DNA of 54,811 nucleotides, taken from contig JANXWV010000033.1 of the NCBI GenBank assembly GCA_025350965.1, positions 1 to 54,811 of the forward strand, in the 5' to 3' direction. The translations under genes and the position numbers were made by a program. Under the pieces are notes generated by a model. The model did not search any database, was not told where the DNA came from, and was given only the letters and a program-made list of their open reading frames with translations. This document shows, in pieces, positions 54,810 through 54,811 of the stretch. Positions within the stretch are counted from its first letter, which is position 1, and each line of letters opens with the position of its first letter. Source of the DNA: Rhizobacter sp. (lineage in GTDB: Bacteria > Pseudomonadota > Gammaproteobacteria > Burkholderiales > Burkholderiaceae_C).

Positions 54810-54811
54810 GC

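Overview
This 54.8 kb window is a piece of a high-GC betaproteobacterial chromosome. The gene order (dnaX-ebfC-recR, hemH-hslR-grpE-dnaK-dnaJ, dnaG-rpoD), the H-NS-type proteins and the overlapping start/stop codons suggest Burkholderiales, perhaps the Rubrivivax/Leptothrix/Methylibium side. That placement is inference from gene content only. No rRNA gene, complete tRNA or CRISPR array was found.

Layout. (1) 1-2.4 kb is the edge of an integrated element: a transposase tail, a HigBA toxin-antitoxin pair, a P4-type tyrosine integrase, a tRNA-like 3' fragment that is the probable attachment site, and a strong terminator. (2) 2.4-11.9 kb is core: a two-HKD phospholipase D/cardiolipin synthase-like lipoprotein, a divergent PurM-like enzyme, dnaX-ebfC-recR, a small membrane protein, mltD, a methyltransferase and rnhA. 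(3) 11.9-20.0 kb is a tightly packed meta-cleavage operon: HpaG1, HpaG2, HpaE, a two-subunit LigAB-type ring-cleavage dioxygenase, HpaF, HpaH, a class II aldolase-like protein, HpaI and an MBL-fold protein. Together they would cleave a homoprotocatechuate-like catechol and process it to pyruvate and succinate semialdehyde. The usual HpaD is replaced by a LigAB enzyme; no hydroxylase, transporter or regulator is present. (4) 20.0-24.5 kb holds a radical-SAM protein behind a textbook LexA box, an EptA-type phosphoethanolamine transferase, and a receiver-TPR protein whose 3' end runs into an 11-bp tandem repeat.

(5) 24.7-32.3 kb, minus strand, is the heat-shock operon grpE-dnaK-[TMEM175-family channel]-dnaJ behind a clear sigma-32 promoter. 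Next to it lie a decayed Tat-exported alpha/beta hydrolase pseudogene, hslR, hemH and an adenylate cyclase-FHA protein. (6) 32.4-39.9 kb is rpoD and dnaG preceded by a MASE1-PAS-GGDEF-EAL protein, where other proteobacteria usually have rpsU. (7) 40-42 kb: an H-NS-like protein, yggX and argA. (8) 42.2-48.6 kb, minus strand, is a branched-chain-amino-acid-type ABC transporter operon: binding protein, a 102-bp palindromic element, LivH, a LivM-LivG fusion, LivF and a CoA transferase. (9) 48.8-54.8 kb: a Cache histidine kinase with its NarL-type regulator, then hrpA, whose reading frame has absorbed two intergenic-type palindromic repeats.

The most notable items are the SOS-controlled and possibly leaderless radical-SAM gene, the hybrid Hpa/LigAB pathway, the ion-channel gene inside the dnaK-dnaJ operon, the in-frame repeats in hrpA, and several -10-like hexamers lying 6-9 nt before start codons.
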